From assembly GCA_963839475.1 (NCBI GenBank), contig CAWIVH010000001.1, forward strand, positions 992,001-1,056,000: a stretch of 64,000 nt of DNA. Direction: 5' to 3'. The notes beneath the pieces are model-generated. The model was given only the letters and a program-made list of their open reading frames with translations, was not told the DNA's origin and ran no database searches. This DNA is from CAWIVH01 sp963839475. Lineage in GTDB: Bacteria; Acidobacteriota; UBA6911. The position numbers and the translations under genes were made by a program. Below, piece by piece: positions 29,388 through 38,972 of the stretch; within the stretch, counting starts at the first letter, position 1; every line of letters begins with the position of its first letter.

Positions 29388-32246
29388 TCAGCGGAAGTTG
29401 TCGATCAGCATCAGGTTGGATTCGGAGCGGTCCGTGCTTTTCCAGATCAGCCAGCGTCCGTCGCGGGTGACGGAAAGGCTGCAATCAGCGAGCGACCTTA
29501 TCCTCTCTATAGCGCCAATGCTTGATACCTGCTGCGACTGAAAATCGAAGAACTTCAAGGGGACAGGATCGCTTTCTCGAACTCCGGTAAAGTCGACAAA
29601 ATAGATGCCTCTGTCCGCAATTGTCCAATATCCCGACAACACCGACGACAGCTGCGGGAGGGCAACCTCTCTTCCTCCTTTCACAGGAACGCTCCACAGG
29701 CCTGGGGTTCGGTATCCACCTTTCGTGTAGAACAGCGTCTGGCCGTCCAGCGATTCAAATGATTCAAAGCCGCCGTCCCGCGTAACCTGTTGGACACTTC
29801 CATCGGAAGCCGACGACTTCCAGATCTGGTACGATCCTGAACGGCTGGATCCGTAATAAATCCAAAGACCATCCCGCGACCAGCTCGGTCTGAGATCGGT
29901 CCAATCGCCTGCGGTAACCTGGCGGGGCGAACCTCCATCCGCATCAATTACGAAGATGTTCAAACCGTTGGGGCCCTGACTGTCAAAGGCAATACGGCGA
30001 CTGTCCGGCGACCAGCGCGGGGCGCCCGCCTGCCGGGTTCCTTTGAAGGAGGTTAATGGCACCGGATTGGAGCCATCGCTGTCGCTGACCATGATCTCGA
30101 CATAGCCTGAGCGATCGGAGCGGAAGGCGATCCTTTCACCTTCCGGAGAGAACTGGGGGTCCATTTCCTGACCCACGGATGCGATGAGCCGTTCAGGGGT
30201 GCCGCCGGCATCTCCATTGGCGGCCATCCGCATGCGCCATATATTTTCGTTGATGGAGGACCGCGCATATACGAGGCGGCTGGGCGTTCCCCTGGATATC
30301 GTTGACCAGCGCCAATCATCCGTGCCCGGGATCCGCTGGGGCTCCGCGCCGGGAGTAACAGCAATCCTGAAGAGGCTCCTTCGCCCGGCGCTGGTGGACC
30401 AGAAGACGATCTCCCGGCTATCGGGCGTCCAGCTCAATCCGCCCGCCGCCCGGTTGTCGTTTGTAAGGCGCCACGCTTCCCCGCGCGGCCTGCTGTCTGC
30501 CATGGGCAGGATGTAGATGTCGTCAATAGAGTTGTTGTATCCCAGAAACCGAAGGAAAGCCAGTCTTCGTCCATCGGGGGAGATCACTGGTATTGTGTCC
30601 CCATAGCTCCCGGATTGCGGTGAGGTGAGTGGATCTGTTTTTTCTCCCGTTTCCACTGAGACCAGGTAGATCCTATATGGCTTATCCTCTGCTTCGCGCA
30701 GATTGATCGCCAGGAATTTCCCGTCCGGCGTCCATGAGAATGCCGATCCTGGGGCAAGTTTCCTTTCCGGCCCGCCCTCCGGCGAAATCAGATAGGTGAA
30801 TCCACCGCGATTAAAGGAAATCCAATTGCCATCCGGAGACCATGTGGGAGTAACATCGGGGGAAGGATCCGTGGTTAACCTTCGAGCCGGGCCTTGGCCT
30901 AATGGCTTTATGTAGATGTCGAAGTTGTCGCCCTTGTCGCCATTCCAGCTGAATGCCACCCTGCTGCCGTCCGGCGAAAAGCTTGGCGTCTGCTGTACGT
31001 TTTGGTAGCTGGTTAAAGGGACGACACTGACAGACGGTGCTTCTTTCGACATTCGCTGAAAATAAATAAAGACGGACCCGCCCGCGAGGATCAATATAGC
31101 AGCTGCAAGGGTCCACATCGCATACCGGCGGCGAGGCCGCGATTGAACAGAATCGGCTTTTTCCTGCTTGCCCGACTCGGACTCTCTAAAGAGGTCCTCA
31201 AGCGCAATCTTGATGTCGTCCATGTGCTGGAAGCGGCGCGCGGGGTCCTTTCGCAGGCAGCGGCCGATGATCATCTGGAGCTGGTGGGGGATAAGCCTGG
31301 TTAATTGAGTCGGCTCGATCTTGAGGATTTCCGCCATGACTGAAGCAGAACTCTCGCCTTGAAATGCACGCCGCCCGGCAAGCATCTCGTACAACACAGA
31401 CCCAAAGGAGAAGATGTCCGAGCGGGCGTCGACCGCCTTACCTTCCGCCTGTTCTGGCGACAAATAGGCCGCCGTCCCCATGATCCGGCCTTCTTCCGTC
31501 GACAACGCAGCGGAAGAAGAATTCGCCCTTTCGCCATTCAGCGGCTGGGTCAGCTTCGCCAGCCCGAAGTCCAGCACCTTCACCTGGCCACTCTCGGTCA
31601 CCAGGATGTTCGCCGGCTTCAGATCACGGTGGACGATCCCGGCTGCATGCGCCGTTGCTAGCGCATCCGCGATCTGGATCGCGCATTTCAGGGCGTCACC
31701 GAGTTTCATCCCTTTGCGGCCGATCTTCTGAGCAAGGGTCTTTCCGGCAACATATTCCATCACGATGAAGTCGCGGCCGGCATCGGAGGCAATGTCGTGG
31801 ATCGTTACAATATTCGGATGACTGAGGGCCGAGGCGGCGCGCGCTTCCTGAACGAAGCGCCGCTTTCGTTCCGGATCGGCAACAAGTTCCGGCGGGAGCA
31901 CCTTGATGGCGACGTCGCGCTTCAGGTGTTCGTCCCGGGCGCGATAGACCACTCCCATCCCGCCTTCGCCGATCTTCTCCTGGATACGATAATGCTGGAG
32001 GATTTGCCCAACGAGATCGGGCTGATCTTTGGAGGACTGTTCCTGCGCCAGCACCCGGGCTGCGCCGTCCAGCGCCGGAGAGTCGAGCGGGCTTCGCGAT
32101 TCCTGATTCAGGAGGGAACGGACCTCTTGCAGCAGAGCCTCATCGCCGGTGCACTTGTCGCGCAGGAATATCTCGCGCCCGGCAGGCGCCACTTCCAATG
32201 CCGACTGGTAGATCTGCTTGACCTTCTGCCAGCGCTCAGGATTCAT
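29388..32246 (-). CDS. Transmembrane Ser/Thr protein kinase with PD40/TolB-like propeller (kinase 2)
   Basis: The 952-residue paralogue of kinase 1 has the same layout: N-terminal domain nearly identical to kinase 1, kinase domain with GEGGMGVVYRA, K115, HRDLKPAN, DFGLA and SPEQ, a transmembrane helix at about 376-397 and a propeller with repeats such as TWSPDGNWISFNRGG, QFSPEGERIAFRSDRSG and SWSRDGLWIYYGSSRSG, ending NLMLIDNFR. By eye the first 270 residues differ from kinase 1 at only a handful of positions, whereas the propeller differs at many. ATG 32246 has its ribosome site GGAGA exposed in a 5-bp hairpin loop. Its 5' region is shared with kinase 3. Confidence 0.93.
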   Translation of the reverse strand: MNPERWQKVKQIYQSALEVAPAGREIFLRDKCTGDEALLQEVRSLLNQESRSPLDSPALDGAARVLAQEQSSKDQPDLVGQILQHYRIQEKIGEGGMGVVYRARDEHLKRDVAIKVLPPELVADPERKRRFVQEARAASALSHPNIVTIHDIASDAGRDFIVMEYVAGKTLAQKIGRKGMKLGDALKCAIQIADALATAHAAGIVHRDLKPANILVTESGQVKVLDFGLAKLTQPLNGERANSSSAALSTEEGRIMGTAAYLSPEQAEGKAVDARSDIFSFGSVLYEMLAGRRAFQGESSASVMAEILKIEPTQLTRLIPHQLQMIIGRCLRKDPARRFQHMDDIKIALEDLFRESESGKQEKADSVQSRPRRRYAMWTLAAAILILAGGSVFIYFQRMSKEAPSVSVVPLTSYQNVQQTPSFSPDGSRVAFSWNGDKGDNFDIYIKPLGQGPARRLTTDPSPDVTPTWSPDGNWISFNRGGFTYLISPEGGPERKLAPGSAFSWTPDGKFLAINLREAEDKPYRIYLVSVETGEKTDPLTSPQSGSYGDTIPVISPDGRRLAFLRFLGYNNSIDDIYILPMADSRPRGEAWRLTNDNRAAGGLSWTPDSREIVFWSTSAGRRSLFRIAVTPGAEPQRIPGTDDWRWSTISRGTPSRLVYARSSINENIWRMRMAANGDAGGTPERLIASVGQEMDPQFSPEGERIAFRSDRSGYVEIMVSDSDGSNPVPLTSFKGTRQAGAPRWSPDSRRIAFDSQGPNGLNIFVIDADGGSPRQVTAGDWTDLRPSWSRDGLWIYYGSSRSGSYQIWKSSASDGSVQQVTRDGGFESFESLDGQTLFYTKGGYRTPGLWSVPVKGGREVALPQLSSVLSGYWTIADRGIYFVDFTGVRESDPVPLKFFDFQSQQVSSIGAIERIRSLADCSLSVTRDGRWLIWKSTDRSESNLMLIDNFR

Positions 32247-32398
32247 CCGTCTCTCCGACGGGAACTAGTGGCCACGAGTGACCTGAGCAGGAAAGGGAAA
32301 TTCTGCCTGGGTCCCTTTATGCCGCTGACTTTTCATAAAAGGCTCATGAGAATTCTTTTATAAGCATTTCAGTCAGTGAGCACAAGCGCAAATCCGGG
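32247..32398. repeat. Kinase 5' flank, copy 1 of a near-identical pair with 38052-38203
   Basis: About 150 bp between the start codon of kinase 2 and the left edge of a RAYT derivative match the flank of kinase 3 (38052-38203) without a difference that I can see; differences appear just beyond, near 32400. It carries the candidate kinase promoter, and shows that kinase 2 and kinase 3 with their flanks descend from one recent duplication or conversion. Confidence 0.85.
32357..32385 (-). promoter_or_regulatory. Candidate promoter of kinase 2
   Basis: On the minus strand TTGTGC (32385-32380) and TATAAA (32362-32357) are 17 bp apart, giving a start about 100 nt before ATG 32246. The same elements precede kinase 3 in the duplicated flank. 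Confidence 0.5.
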
Positions 32399-32417
32399 AT
32401 ATCCACCACCCTTTACC

Positions 32418-32793
32418 GCGCCGAAGGCTTTGGAGTGCGGCGGCATGCCGCCGCTTTTCTTCCCCCCACCCTCTACCTGCACTTTTCACGAAACATCTTT
32501 CCTTTGCCGGAAACAAAGTCTCCAGAGGTGATCCACGACAAGCTTCAGCAGCTCGGGCCTCGATCCCGCAATTGATGCCAATCTGATTCCCTATGGGATT
32601 GTGCGTTCGGCTCCAGAATACCCTTGGTGCCCGGCCGCATGGTTTGAGCGCAGTGCGCGACCGGCGTTTGTGAAGTCGGTTTTTAGGTTTAAGGTTGATC
32701 GGGTCAACGTGAAGGACGACTTTTAGAGGAAGAGGTCTGATACCTCGCAAAGCGGCGGCGTGCCGCCGCACTCCAAAGCGCCTGCGGCGCAGG
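32418..32793. mobile_element. RAYT-derived miniature element A (transposase core deleted)
   Basis: The left end carries a REP-like palindrome (GGCGGCATGCCGCC within 32431-32455) preceded by TTTGGAGTGC; the right end (32749-32791) carries the inverse with CACTCCAAAGCGCC. Between them are about 90 bp matching the 5' region of the full RAYT elements, with the transposase ATG changed to ACG, and about 150 bp matching their 3' coding end, joined by a deletion of the transposase core at 32570-32600. The deletion junction is shared with elements B and E. It abuts a kinase tail at 32797. Confidence 0.8.
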
Positions 32794-32796
32794 GCT

Positions 32797-32880
32797 TCAG
32801 CGGAAGTTGTCGATCCGCATGATGTTGGATTCGATGCGGTCTACCTGGCGCCAGATAGCCCAGCGGCGTCGCGCAGAGCA
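32797..32880 (-). pseudogene. Orphan kinase 3' tail
   Basis: Minus-strand sequence encodes RRWAIWRQVDRIESNIMRID followed by NFR and a stop, the same ending as kinases 1-3. Upstream the homology stops after about 25 codons and no kinase domain follows before rpiB. It is a relic of a lost paralogue, placed 3 bp after RAYT derivative A. Confidence 0.75.
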
Positions 32881-32984
32881 GGTCAATGACGGCGCCGTGA
32901 ATTGGCGCCGCTTTGTCGCACCTCAAATGCCCCGAACGGTTTCGGGGTACACCGGTGGATGACTAAATTGAAAACCTGATCCAT

Positions 32985-33437
32985 TCAGAACGGCACGCTC
33001 TTGTCCATCTCGTCCAGCTTTCGCACTCGGCGGCGGAACTGCTCTTCCGTGCTGAATGTGGCCTTGAGGAAAGCGGTCAGGATTTCCTCCGCCAGGCTGG
33101 GCCCGATGATCTGCGCGCCGAGGCAGAGCAAATTTACGTTGTCGTGCTCGACACACTGGTGCGCTGAATAGGTATCGTGGCAGAGCGCGGCGCGGATGCC
33201 GTGAATCTTATTCCCGGCGATGGAAGCGCCGACCCCGGTGCCGCAGACCATGATCCCCCGCTCCGCCCGGCCGCTCTTGATTTCGTCGCAAACCAGCATC
33301 GCAATGTCGGGGAAATCGACCGGATCCGGGGTGAACGAACCGCAGTCCTTGACGCTGTGTTTCCAGGATTGCAGCAGCTTGATGACCGTCTGTTTCAAGG
33401 GGAATCCCGCATGATCGCCGCCAATGGCCAACTTCAT
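32985..33437 (-). CDS. rpiB: Ribose-5-phosphate isomerase B
   Basis: The 150-residue enzyme interconverts ribose 5-phosphate and ribulose 5-phosphate. RpiB/LacAB hallmarks are KLAIGGDHAGFPLKQ at the N terminus, the cysteine motif GIMVCGTGVGASIAGNKI holding the catalytic cysteine, the HDTYSAHQCVEHDNVNLLCL stretch and LGAQIIGPSLAEEIL. The length is normal. It is encoded 36 bp downstream of the ADP-ribosylglycohydrolase gene on the same strand, so the two are probably an operon; a shared role in recovering ribose units is an inference. Confidence 0.94.
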   Translation of the reverse strand: MKLAIGGDHAGFPLKQTVIKLLQSWKHSVKDCGSFTPDPVDFPDIAMLVCDEIKSGRAERGIMVCGTGVGASIAGNKIHGIRAALCHDTYSAHQCVEHDNVNLLCLGAQIIGPSLAEEILTAFLKATFSTEEQFRRRVRKLDEMDKSVPF

Positions 33438-33473
33438 CGTCGATCTCCTTTCGATCTGTTACTCCAATGACAC

Positions 33474-34658
33474 TCAGGCTTGATCCATGAGGTCGGCGAA
33501 TGCCTTGAGCTTTCGCAACCGGGCGCGGTAGGCCTGGTAGAGCCCGTCGGAGTGCTCCCGCAGGGTTCTCCGGGAATTTGTCACCGGCATCTTGGCGGTC
33601 GCGGCATCGACCTGGCTGAGCCACTCTGCGGGAAGCGCGCGCGCCCCGTTCAACGCCCCGGAAATGCCGCCGGCGATCGCCGCGAGGCAATCGGTATCAC
33701 GGCCCAGGTTCACGGCTGCAATAATGGCATCTTTCGGGTTCCCCCGGGTCATCCGGAAGATGCAGATCGCCTTGGTCACCACTTCGTTCGCCGAAGAGAA
33801 GGCGTAAGGCGTGCCGCTGCCGTTGTAGACGGCGTCGAATGCTTTGCGCATTTCCCGGAAGTCTTTGCAGTTCTTCGTCCGTTCCAGGCCCCTCTCGATT
33901 TCGCTCGCCGCCCGCATTTCGCCGAAATCTTTGCCGAAGCGGGGGTCGCCGGCATGAATGGCCTCGAGGACACTTTCAACCGTTGCGCCCGGTTTCGTTG
34001 CTGCCGCTATCGACATCGCCGTGATGGCGGCCCACTGGAGGCCGCGGCTGTTGCTGGTCTGATAGAGTTGGCCAACCTCGAAAACATCGGTGACTGCGCC
34101 CTCGACATCGCCCGCGTTGATCAGTCCGATCGGATGGCAGGACCGGGCGAACGAATTCAGTCCCGCGTAGTCGCAGTATCGGCCGATGTCGCAGGCCGGA
34201 ATGCCGCTCTTCGCCATCTCGAGCAATCTCATTTCGAAAGGCTCCGAGATCATCCCCGCCTGCTCGGGTTTCATGTCGCGGACCCATATCTTCCGGACAT
34301 CTTCCGCGTTCACGCGATCCTTTTTCTCGATGATTGCGGTGATCATCAGTTTCTGCCGCTCGCAGCCGTCTTCCGTGGTGCCGGGTTCGCGATTCCACCC
34401 GTTGTTGTAGTGCTGGTACGGCCTCAGCTGGTCTATGGTTCCGAACTGAGCTTCGATCCTGTCGTAAGTCCACCCTTCGCACGGCGCGCCCATCGAAGAT
34501 CCGGCATGGCAGGCAGCGATGCAGCCATAGAACTTATCCCGGAGATCGACCGGATCTTTCGAGGCCGGTGCCTGTTGAGAAAAAGCGGTCGATCCGGGGA
34601 TTGCATAAGCAGCGGCAGAGATTGTCAGGCCGTTGCGCAGGAAGCGTCGTCGGTTCAT
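33474..34658 (-). CDS. Tat-exported ADP-ribosylglycohydrolase-family protein
   Basis: The 394-residue protein begins with a twin-arginine signal (NRRRFLRNGLTISAAAYAIP, RR followed by a hydrophobic stretch and a cleavage-like AFSQQ), then the ADP-ribosylglycohydrolase fold: GCIAACHAGSSMGAPCEGW at the start of the domain, a region rich in helices, and the metal-binding C-terminal motif GRDTDCLAAIAGGISGALNG. Family members remove ADP-ribose from arginine or related groups, or hydrolyse other N-glycosides. Export of such an enzyme is unusual for the DraG type. It sits between two RAYT derivatives inside the kinase array and is followed by rpiB. Confidence 0.88.
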   Translation of the reverse strand: MNRRRFLRNGLTISAAAYAIPGSTAFSQQAPASKDPVDLRDKFYGCIAACHAGSSMGAPCEGWTYDRIEAQFGTIDQLRPYQHYNNGWNREPGTTEDGCERQKLMITAIIEKKDRVNAEDVRKIWVRDMKPEQAGMISEPFEMRLLEMAKSGIPACDIGRYCDYAGLNSFARSCHPIGLINAGDVEGAVTDVFEVGQLYQTSNSRGLQWAAITAMSIAAATKPGATVESVLEAIHAGDPRFGKDFGEMRAASEIERGLERTKNCKDFREMRKAFDAVYNGSGTPYAFSSANEVVTKAICIFRMTRGNPKDAIIAAVNLGRDTDCLAAIAGGISGALNGARALPAEWLSQVDAATAKMPVTNSRRTLREHSDGLYQAYRARLRKLKAFADLMDQA

Positions 34659-34802
34659 TGAGGCATCTCCTTAGCCGGTGAATTGAGAGACGGCAAACCA
34701 AAGCGATTATATACCGGCCAAAGACAGGAATGGCGAATGACCCATTACGAATGACGAATCAAGCGGAAGTCATGAAATCCAGGACACCCACCACCTTTTA
34801 AC

Positions 34803-35178
34803 GCGCCGAAGGCTTTGGAGTGCGGCGGCACGCCGCCGCTTTTCTTCCCCCCACCCTCTACCTGCACTTTTCACGAAACATCTTTCCTTTGCCGGAAACA
34901 AAGTCTCCAGAGGTGATCCACGCCAAGCTTCAGCAGCTCGGGCCTCGATCCCGCAATTGATGCCAATCTGATTCCCTATGGGATTGTGCGTTCGGCTCCA
35001 GAATACCCTTGGTGCTCGGCGGCATGGTTTGAGCGCAGTGCGCGACCGGCGTTTGTGAAGTCGGTCTATAGCTTTAAGATAGATCGGGTCAATGTAGGAG
35101 ATGACTTTTGAGGCGAGACGCGTGATGGCCTGAAAGCGGCGGCATGCCGCCGCACTCCAAAGCGCCTGCAGCGCAGGG
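34803..35178. mobile_element. RAYT-derived miniature element B
   Basis: Same structure and same internal deletion junction as elements A and E. The left REP palindrome lies in 34803-34843 and the right in 35133-35176. The 3' part still encodes, out of any functional context, the RAYT ending RSARPAFVKSVYSFKIDRVN. It ends 2 bp before the stop codon of kinase 3. The 520-bp gap between the ADP-ribosylglycohydrolase and kinase 3 holds essentially only this element. Confidence 0.8.
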
Positions 35179-35180
35179 CA

Positions 35181-38051
35181 TCAGCGGAAGTTGTCGATCA
35201 GCATCAGATCTGATTCGTTTCGGTCCGTCTGGCGCCAGATCGCGTGTCGGCTATCACGGGTTACAGAAAAGCTGGCATCGTTGGTGAGCCCGATTTTCTC
35301 GATGAAACCCAACTGCGACACCTGGTGGGTTTCAAAACTGAAGAATTTCAAAGGCACCGGGCTGTTTCCGGAGCGCGCTTCGAAATCGAGGTGCCAGATC
35401 CCTTTGTCCGCGACCGCCCAGTGACCCATTTGAGCGGATGGAATAACGAGAGACTCTGCGCCGCCATCAACGGGCATGCTCATGATGCCAGGAACGTTAA
35501 ACTCTTTGATGAAATAGAGCATTTTGCCATCGGGCGATTCAATGGCTTCCAGCCCCCCGTTGCGGGTTACCTGGACGGCCTTGCCGCCCTCGGGCGGCAC
35601 TTTCCAGATCTGAGCAATTCCCGGCCAGTTGGAGCCGAAGTAAACCCACCGGCCATCCCGCGACCAACTCGGTCTGATGCAATAGGATGGGTCGGTTATC
35701 AACTGGCGCGGTGCTCCACCTTCAGCGCTGATCGTAAAGATGCTGAAACTCGAGCCGGCCCCACTATCGAAAGCAATTTGCCGGCCATCGGGCGACCAGC
35801 GGGGCGCGCCGGCGGTCCTGCTCCCAGCGAAGGCAGTCAACTGCACAGAATTTGATCCCGCACTATCCGAGACCCAGATTTCGGGGCTTCCGGAACGATC
35901 CGATGTGAATGCGATTCTCCTTCCGTCCGGGGAGAACTGTGGATCACGTTGGACCCGTGTCGAAGTGATGATTTGCGCTGCGGGATTCGCAGTTTTCTCC
36001 GAGGGAGAAATCTCTTTATGCCAGATGTTCACTTCATAGACCAAGCGCTGATAAGCCAGGCGCGCAGTTGGTCCCCGGGAAACCACAGGGCACACTGCAT
36101 CTTCAGTCCCGGGCACCCGTCGGGTTTGAGCGCCTCGTGAAGCGGAGATCCGCCAAAGGCTCCTGCGCCCTCCGCGATCTGAGGAGAAGACGACCTCCCG
36201 GCTATCGGGTGTCCATACCAATCCATTAACTATCTGTCTGTCATCGGTTAAACGCCACGGCTCTCCGTTCGGCGCACTGTTCACCAGGGGCAGTATGAAA
36301 ATCTCGTGGGTGATAAACGATGGCATATGCGTGAAGGCCAGGCTCTTGCCGTCCGGAGAAAAAGCGCACTCGAGGTCGCCACCAAACCTCCCAGTCTGGG
36401 GTGAAGTTAATCGCTGTCTTTCACCGGTGGCGATGGAAACCAGGTAGATGGCACGGGGGGAGGTATCCGAATCCCTATCTACCACGGCGAGCGATTTCCC
36501 ATCCGGGGTCCACGCCAGCACCGAGCGCTGGACCCATTCGACTTGTGTGCTGCCTCTGGATAGCTTGCGCTCCGGCCCGCCCAGCGCCGAGATCAGGTAG
36601 ACGAAACCATCACGGACAAAGGCGATATGGCTGCCGTCAGGGGACCATACCGGGGAAACGTCGGGTTGTGGTTCCGTCGTCAACCGCAGCGGCGGTCCAC
36701 CGCTTACCAACTTCACATAAATGTCGAAATTGTCCTGCTTCTCTCCATTCCAGCTGAATGCCACCTGGCTGCCGTCCGGAGAGAAACTCGGAGCGCTTTG
36801 GAAGCCAGGGTAGGTGGTGAGCGGAATCACCGTGAGCGGCATCTCTTTTTTGGATTCGCTCCGGTAGTAGTAGAGGGCAGCGGCTACAGCCAGAATCAGC
36901 AATACCGCAGCCGGAGCATAGATGCGCCACCACCGCCTTGCCGCGGGAACAGATGAAGCCCCGATTGCCCGAATGCTCGAGTCGGACTCCTCCTTCAGGT
37001 CCTCAAGGGCTACCTTGACATCACCTATGTGCTGATATCTGCGCGCGGAGTCCTTGCGCAGGCAGCGGGAGATGATCATCTCGAGGTCATGGGGAATCCC
37101 GGCGTTCAGTGGGGTGGGTTCGCTCTTGAGGATTTCCGCAACAATCGATACGACGCTGTTGCCTTGGAAGGCGCGGCGCCCTGTTACCAACTCATAAAGC
37201 ACGGACCCAAAGGAGAAGATGTCCGAGCGCGCATCGACTGCCTTGCCCTCGGCCTGCTCCGGCGACATGTAAGCCGACGTCCCCATGATCCGGCCCTCTT
37301 CCGTCGACAGTGCCGCTGAAGAGGAATCTGCCCTTTCCCCGTTCAGCGGCTGGGTCAGCTTGGCCAGCCCGAAGTCCAGCACCTTCACCTGGCCACTCTC
37401 GGTCACCAGGATATTCGCCGGCTTCAGATCCCGGTGGACAATCCCCGCCGCATGGGCCGCCGAAAGGGCGTCGGCAATCTGGATCGCGTATTTCAGGGCA
37501 TCGCTCAGTTTCATCCCTTTGCGGCCGATCTTCTGGTCCAGCGTCTTGCCGGTCACAAGCTCCATCGCAATGAAGTCGATGCCGTCTTCCGATGTGACGT
37601 CGTAAATGGTAACGATGTTGGGATGATTGAGGGCCGAGGCGGCGCGCGCTTCCTGGACGAAGCGCTTCTTTCTTTCGGTATCGGCAACAAGCTCCGGCGG
37701 AAGCACTTTGATGGCGATGTCCCGTTTCAGATGCTCGTCCCGGGCGCGGTAGACTACGCCCATCCCGCCTGCGCCTATCTTTTCCTGGATGCGATAATGG
37801 TGGAGGGCTTGCCCGACGAGATTGGGCTGAGCTTTAGAGGACTGTTCCTGCGCCAGAACGCGGGCTGCGCCGTCCAGTGCCGGCGAGTCGAGCGGGCTTT
37901 GCGAGTCCTGATTCAGGAGGGAACGGACCTCTTGCAACAGCGCCTCATCGTCGGCGCATTTATCGCGCAGGAATATCTCGCGCCCGGCAGTCTCCACTTC
38001 CAGTGCCGACTGGTAGATCCGCTTGATCTTCTGCCAGCGTTCAGGATTCAT
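35181..38051 (-). CDS. Transmembrane Ser/Thr protein kinase with PD40/TolB-like propeller (kinase 3)
   Basis: The 956-residue paralogue has the N-terminal domain (1-85), kinase domain with GAGGMGVVYRA, K115, HRDLKPAN, DFGLA and SPEQ, one transmembrane helix near 380-398 and a propeller with repeats SFSPDGSQVAFSWNGE, VWSPDGSHIAFVRDG, QFSPDGRRIAFTSDRSG and SWSRDGRWVYFGSNWPG, ending NLMLIDNFR with D for N. The kinase part is close to kinases 1 and 2, while the propeller is more diverged, which suggests a different ligand. ATG 38051 and the 5' flank equal those of kinase 2. Confidence 0.93.
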   Translation of the reverse strand: MNPERWQKIKRIYQSALEVETAGREIFLRDKCADDEALLQEVRSLLNQDSQSPLDSPALDGAARVLAQEQSSKAQPNLVGQALHHYRIQEKIGAGGMGVVYRARDEHLKRDIAIKVLPPELVADTERKKRFVQEARAASALNHPNIVTIYDVTSEDGIDFIAMELVTGKTLDQKIGRKGMKLSDALKYAIQIADALSAAHAAGIVHRDLKPANILVTESGQVKVLDFGLAKLTQPLNGERADSSSAALSTEEGRIMGTSAYMSPEQAEGKAVDARSDIFSFGSVLYELVTGRRAFQGNSVVSIVAEILKSEPTPLNAGIPHDLEMIISRCLRKDSARRYQHIGDVKVALEDLKEESDSSIRAIGASSVPAARRWWRIYAPAAVLLILAVAAALYYYRSESKKEMPLTVIPLTTYPGFQSAPSFSPDGSQVAFSWNGEKQDNFDIYVKLVSGGPPLRLTTEPQPDVSPVWSPDGSHIAFVRDGFVYLISALGGPERKLSRGSTQVEWVQRSVLAWTPDGKSLAVVDRDSDTSPRAIYLVSIATGERQRLTSPQTGRFGGDLECAFSPDGKSLAFTHMPSFITHEIFILPLVNSAPNGEPWRLTDDRQIVNGLVWTPDSREVVFSSDRGGRRSLWRISASRGAQTRRVPGTEDAVCPVVSRGPTARLAYQRLVYEVNIWHKEISPSEKTANPAAQIITSTRVQRDPQFSPDGRRIAFTSDRSGSPEIWVSDSAGSNSVQLTAFAGSRTAGAPRWSPDGRQIAFDSGAGSSFSIFTISAEGGAPRQLITDPSYCIRPSWSRDGRWVYFGSNWPGIAQIWKVPPEGGKAVQVTRNGGLEAIESPDGKMLYFIKEFNVPGIMSMPVDGGAESLVIPSAQMGHWAVADKGIWHLDFEARSGNSPVPLKFFSFETHQVSQLGFIEKIGLTNDASFSVTRDSRHAIWRQTDRNESDLMLIDNFR

Positions 38052-38203
38052 CCGTCTCTCCGACGGGAACTAGTGGCCACGAGTGACCTGAGCAGGAAAG
38101 GGAAATTCTGCCTGGGTCCCTTTATGCCGCTGACTTTTCATAAAAGGCTCATGAGAATTCTTTTATAAGCATTTCAGTCAGTGAGCACAAGCGCAAATCC
38201 GGG
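38052..38203. repeat. Kinase 5' flank, copy 2 of a near-identical pair with 32247-32398
   Basis: This segment repeats the flank of kinase 2, including the ribosome-site hairpin and candidate promoter. It ends at the left border of RAYT element C, as copy 1 ends at element A. The pair delimits a duplicated unit of element-flank-kinase. Confidence 0.85.
38162..38190 (-). promoter_or_regulatory. Candidate promoter of kinase 3
   Basis: TTGTGC (38190-38185) and TATAAA (38167-38162) on the minus strand, 17 bp apart, identical to the kinase 2 copy. Confidence 0.5.
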
Positions 38204-38222
38204 ACATCCGCCACCCTTTACC

Positions 38223-38972
38223 GCGCCGAAGGCTTTGGAGTGCGGCGGCATGCCGCCGCTTTTCTTCCCCCCTGCCCGCCATTCGCACTTTTCATGAAAT
38301 ATCTTTCCTTTGACGGAAACCATGTCTCCGGAGGTGATCCATGCCAGACTTCTGCAACTTGCGACCCGATCTCCTTTCCCGGGATTGGCCTCATGCGCCC
38401 GCCCATCGTCTCGGTGAAAAAGGTGCCTATATCGTAACCGCCGGTACCTATCAGAAACGCCACTTCTTGAACTCCCCTATCAGGTTGGATCTGGTTCTCA
38501 GCCTTCTGTTCCAATATGCGGGCGAGTTTGAGTGGCAACTGCAGGCGTGGGCGGTGCTGTCCAACCACTATCATTTTGTGGCGCTCTCGCCCGGTCATCC
38601 GCAAAGCCTGAAGCCCATGCTGGGCAAGCTGCATGAAGCCATCACGAAAGAGCTTAATGCCGAGGACGAAATTGCCGGAAGGAAGGTCTTCTTTCAGTAC
38701 TGGGATACTCATATAACCTTCCAGCGGTCGTATCTGGCCCGGCTGAACTATGTGCATCAGAATCCTGTTCATCATCGGATTGTGCGTACGGCTTCGGAAT
38801 ACCCTTGGTGCTCGGCGGCATGGTTTGAGCGCAGTGCGCGGCCGGCGTTTGTGAAGTCGGTCTATAGCTTTAAGATTGATCGGGTCAATGTAAGAGATGA
38901 CTTTTGCGGCGAGATGCGTGATGGCCTGAAAGCGGCGGCGCGCCGCCGCACTCCACAGCGCCTTCGGCGCAG
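38223..38972. mobile_element. Full REP/RAYT element C
   Basis: A REP-like palindrome with TTTGGAGTGC on its outer side (38223-38263) and an inverse copy (38928-38971) bracket a complete transposase gene. The left border is preceded by AATCCGGGACATCC, also seen at element D. Right of the element is an orphan kinase tail. This is the classic REP-associated tyrosine transposase arrangement. Confidence 0.85.

Noticed and set aside
32373..32771. 132-residue minus-strand frame across RAYT derivative A
   Set aside because: It runs through both REP palindromes and the antisense of transposase remnants; the repeated CGC/GCG content keeps frames open. No protein-like pattern.
33480..34661. 393-residue plus-strand frame opposite the ADP-ribosylglycohydrolase
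   Set aside because: Shadow of a gene with a clear Tat signal and catalytic motif.
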